The notes beneath the pieces were generated by a model that searched no databases, was not told the DNA's origin, and worked only from the letters and a program-made list of their open reading frames with translations. DNA of 5,391 nucleotides from Candidatus Pacearchaeota archaeon. GTDB lineage: Archaea; Nanobdellota; Nanobdellia; Pacearchaeales; GW2011-AR1. This document shows positions 2,870 to 5,391 of the stretch, piece by piece; the stretch's first letter is position 1; each line of letters opens with the position of its first letter. The position numbers and the translations under genes were made by a program. Location: the NCBI GenBank assembly GCA_015520065.1, contig WAQV01000076.1, forward strand, positions 1 to 5,391, read 5' to 3'.

Positions 2870-5380
2870 TTAGAAAATATCCAAACTGTTCTCTTCTTTT
2901 TTGTCTTCTCCCTCATAAACTCCTGCCTGATTGTCTTTAACGTTCTGGGTATTCTCGATATTGGCTGTGTCTGCTGTTGTTGTGTCATCTTTAGTTTCAT
3001 AAGTTTCCGAAGATAACTCAGCACTTTCCTGGCTCTCTTCCTGGCTTTCAGACGCAACACTTTCAGACATACTTTCAATGTTCTTTTCAACGTTCTCAGC
3101 ATGCCCTGAGTTCTCAAGCTCAAAAATATAATCTGATATCTCTTTTGCAGCATCTGCATTCACTGTTACAGCATCTATTCCTCTTTCAACCAAAAACTTC
3201 ACCATTGGTTTTTTGCTTCCTGCCTGCCCGCATATACTTGTTTCAACATTGTTTCTTTTGCAGACTCTTATTACATATTTAATTTGGTGTAGGACAGCAG
3301 GATGCATTTCATTGTAAAGATGCTGGACTTCCTCATTCCCTCTGTCAACAGCAAGGATGTATTGTGTTAAATCATTAGTTCCAAAAGAGATAAAATCAAT
3401 TCCTTCCTCACATAAATCCTTGATAATTTGAACCGCTGCAGGAGTTTCAATCATAACTCCTATTTTTGCTCTTAAGAATCCTATCTCCTTAAGGAACTCT
3501 TTTACTTTTCTTACCTCTTCTACTGAAATTACCTGCGGAAGTAAAACTCCAACAGTTTTGTCATCATCAGAGATTCTTTTTAATGCTCTCAGCTCTGCTT
3601 TCAGGATTTTAGGATTTTTAAGCCCGTATCTTATTCCATGCATTCCAAGCATAGGGTTTGCCTCTTTTTCCTTAGGAGCTCCTTCAAGATGACTGTATTC
3701 GTCGCTTCTAATGTCAGAAGTCCTAACCCATAACTCATCAAAATATTTTGCAATCTCGCTTATGCCCTTAAAAATTATATCCTCGTAATCCTGAATTTTT
3801 CCATAATTCAAAAAATAGTTTGGATGCTTTCCTGATTCTGCAATAATTCCTTCTATTCTTGTTAAACCAACACTTTTAACTCCTGTTTTTGACGCCCTTT
3901 CTGCAAAACTTGGCAAATCCACTATGACTTTGATTTTTGTTTTTGTCTTTGCTGTTACTGGCAGCACTTCCTTTTGAACTGTCTCAGCAGTTTTACCTCT
4001 GTAAACTTTTCCTGTAAAACCATCAACAGTAACAATTTCATTCTCTTTTAGTTTCTCTGTTGCATTTCCTGTTCCTACAACGCAAGGAATTCCCATTTCC
4101 CTGCTAACTATGCTTGCATGACTCGTAAGGCCTCCTTCATCAGTAACTATTGCAGAAGACTTTTGCATGCTTACTACCATGTCAGGATTCGTCATCTCTG
4201 TAACAAGAACATCTCCTTTCTCAATCTTATTTAAATCCTTCATGTCCTTTACGATTTTTACTCTTCCTGATGCAATTCCTGGAGATGCTGCAAGTCCCTC
4301 TACAAGAAGCTCGCCTTTAATCATTCCTCTAACAGATTTAATTCCCTCAAGATCAATCCTTTTATCCATTGTAGTTATAGGCCTTGTCTGAACAATATAA
4401 ATCTCGTCTCTCTCAATAGCAAACTCTATGTCCTGAGGTTTTCCATAGTGTTCCTCAATCTGCATTGCAAGGTCAGCAAGCCTTATGATTTCGTGGTCTT
4501 TTAAAACCTGGGAATTAGATTTCTCTTCTGTAAGTTTCACTATCTCTTGATTTCCTGAAGAGTTACGGGTTATTGCTATCTTCTTTGTAAGAATTTTCTT
4601 GTCCAAAATTTTTAAATCCCTAGATACAATATACTTGTCAGGAGTTATCTTTCCAGAAACAATGCCTTCTCCCAGACCCCAGACAGCCTCGATAATAATG
4701 TTGTCGTTCTGGTATGAAGGGTCTTTTGAAAATATTACGCCTGATTTGTCAGAGTCAACCATTTTCTGGACAACAACAGCCAAACTTGCCTGCTCATGCT
4801 TAAATCCTTTTTTATATCTGTAATATGTTGCCCTTGAAGTAAACAAAGAGGCAAAACACTTCTTTATGTTTAAAAGCAACTCTTGGTTTCCTTTAATATT
4901 CACAAAACTTTCTTGCTGTCCTGCAAAACTCGCACTTTCCAAATCCTCTGTAGTTGCGCTGCTTCTTACAGCAACAAATTCAGGCTCAAAATTGCTTTTT
5001 AGAATCTCAGCAACTGCAGCATCTTTTATTGAAGCATCATCAATACTTAAATTTTCATAAGCTTCCAGAATCTCCTCTGCCATTTCTTTTGGCATTTCAG
5101 AATTAACAATCATCTCTCTGATTTTTGCTGTGGTCTCATCCAGCTGCTTAGTATTCTCGTAATCTATTTTTTCCAAAAGCTCTTTTATTTTCTCTTTAAT
5201 TCCTGACCTCCATATAAAGTAATCATAAGCTTGGGCTGTAACAACAAAACCAGGAGGCACCGGAATGCCAGCATTATAAATCTCTGCAAGATTCGCTCCT
5301 TTCCCTCCTGCAACTTTTCCTGAGTTTTTGTCAAGCTCAGAAAACCACTTTACAAAATCCACTCTGTTGGTATCTGTCAT
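2870..5380 (-). CDS. ppsA: Phosphoenolpyruvate synthase with an acidic C-terminal tail
   Basis: An 836-residue pyruvate, water dikinase: pyruvate + ATP + H2O to PEP + AMP + phosphate, cytosolic, the entry to gluconeogenesis. The ATP-binding domain (about 1-335) has G25-G-K27-G-A-N-L, VRSSATTEDLESASFAGQQ from residue 138, and QTRP at 331-334. The swivelling phosphohistidine domain (about 360-465) has GGLTSHASIVSREMGIPCVVG with catalytic H421. The PEP/pyruvate barrel (about 480-755) has R508 in GLTRIEG, R553 in RTSDIRSDEY, ENPMLG-like ANPMLGMHG, MIETPAA at 643-649, FGTNDLTQY at 666-674, and the proton-donor C717 in SICGQAG. Every catalytic motif is present, so it should be active. Residues 757-836 form a Ser/Glu/Thr-rich disordered tail ending in SLDIF, not part of the usual enzyme (about 750-800 residues). 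It is convergent with dph2 and preceded by a Shine-Dalgarno-like GAGGT. Confidence 0.96.
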   Translation of the reverse strand: MTDTNRVDFVKWFSELDKNSGKVAGGKGANLAEIYNAGIPVPPGFVVTAQAYDYFIWRSGIKEKIKELLEKIDYENTKQLDETTAKIREMIVNSEMPKEMAEEILEAYENLSIDDASIKDAAVAEILKSNFEPEFVAVRSSATTEDLESASFAGQQESFVNIKGNQELLLNIKKCFASLFTSRATYYRYKKGFKHEQASLAVVVQKMVDSDKSGVIFSKDPSYQNDNIIIEAVWGLGEGIVSGKITPDKYIVSRDLKILDKKILTKKIAITRNSSGNQEIVKLTEEKSNSQVLKDHEIIRLADLAMQIEEHYGKPQDIEFAIERDEIYIVQTRPITTMDKRIDLEGIKSVRGMIKGELLVEGLAASPGIASGRVKIVKDMKDLNKIEKGDVLVTEMTNPDMVVSMQKSSAIVTDEGGLTSHASIVSREMGIPCVVGTGNATEKLKENEIVTVDGFTGKVYRGKTAETVQKEVLPVTAKTKTKIKVIVDLPSFAERASKTGVKSVGLTRIEGIIAESGKHPNYFLNYGKIQDYEDIIFKGISEIAKYFDELWVRTSDIRSDEYSHLEGAPKEKEANPMLGMHGIRYGLKNPKILKAELRALKRISDDDKTVGVLLPQVISVEEVRKVKEFLKEIGFLRAKIGVMIETPAAVQIIKDLCEEGIDFISFGTNDLTQYILAVDRGNEEVQHLYNEMHPAVLHQIKYVIRVCKRNNVETSICGQAGSKKPMVKFLVERGIDAVTVNADAAKEISDYIFELENSGHAENVEKNIESMSESVASESQEESQESAELSSETYETKDDTTTADTANIENTQNVKDNQAGVYEGEDKKEENSLDIF
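2887..2910 (+). terminator. Possible T-rich terminator for dph2 inside the ppsA 3' end
   Basis: The plus strand is pyrimidine-rich here, with six consecutive T at 2897-2902, about 55 bases after the dph2 stop. It would end plus-strand transcription within the convergent ppsA gene. The T-richness also follows from Glu/Lys codons on the other strand, so it may be incidental. Confidence 0.25.
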
Positions 5381-5386
5381 TTGAAT

Positions 5387-5391
5387 ACCTC
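5387..5391 (-). promoter_or_regulatory. Shine-Dalgarno-like ribosome binding site of ppsA
   Basis: On the minus strand GAGGT lies 6 bases before the ppsA ATG (5378-5380), at the window edge. It is the only Shine-Dalgarno-like site before a start codon in this window. It implies a transcript with a leader, unlike the plus-strand genes, and it supports the chosen start. Confidence 0.6.

Noticed and set aside
2812..3159. Minus-strand reading frame of 115 codons overlapping the ppsA tail in another frame
   Set aside because: Its Arg/Leu/Lys-rich product arises from the biased composition of the acidic tail. It spans the ppsA stop and the dph2 3' end without recognisable motifs.
4167..5060. Plus-strand reading frames opposite ppsA
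   Set aside because: They lie entirely within the well-conserved catalytic domains of ppsA and show only Ser/Phe-rich shadow sequence.
1..5391. CRISPR array, insertion sequence, prophage, toxin-antitoxin or defence genes
   Set aside because: No regularly spaced direct repeats, transposase, integrase or nuclease motifs were found; every sizeable open frame is accounted for by housekeeping genes.

Overview
This window looks like a chromosomal housekeeping segment from an AT-rich archaeon. It carries the archaeal/eukaryotic-type ribosomal protein eL43 (L37Ae), RNA polymerase subunit Rpo12 (RpoP), prefoldin beta, a Dph2-type diphthamide enzyme and an archaeal SepF. Several genes have TATA-like boxes about 26-30 bases before the start codon and no Shine-Dalgarno motif, which suggests leaderless transcripts. 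Very short genes, tight spacing, lysine-rich AT-biased coding and a reduced Dph2 fit a small-genome lineage of the DPANN type (Woesearchaeota/Pacearchaeota-like). That placement is inference, not demonstrated.

Layout, left to right: the 3' end of an unidentified charged, helical protein (1-192); a tRNA-Pro(UGG) gene (274-347); a YfcE/MJ0936-type metallophosphoesterase (382-867); eL43 (944-1168); rpoP (1238-1378), a 46-codon gene that is easy to miss; prefoldin beta (1379-1684), whose ATG directly follows the rpoP stop; SepF (1755-2141); and an N-terminally short Dph2 homologue (2163-2843). All of these are on the + strand. Convergent to them, separated from dph2 by only 26 bases, is a full-length phosphoenolpyruvate synthase gene (5380-2870, - strand) with an unusual 80-residue acidic tail.

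Functionally, eL43, Rpo12, prefoldin and tRNA-Pro serve transcription, translation and folding. The eL43-rpoP-prefoldin beta order is a familiar archaeal cluster. Dph2 would modify elongation factor 2, SepF would anchor FtsZ for cell division, and PpsA interconverts pyruvate and PEP.

I see no mobile element, CRISPR array, toxin-antitoxin pair or defence island, and nothing I would call a new system. The best leads are the Dph2 homologue that lacks the domain holding the first iron-sulfur cysteine, the disordered tail on PpsA, altered zinc-knuckle spacing in both eL43 and Rpo12, and several small inverted or phased repeats at gene borders.
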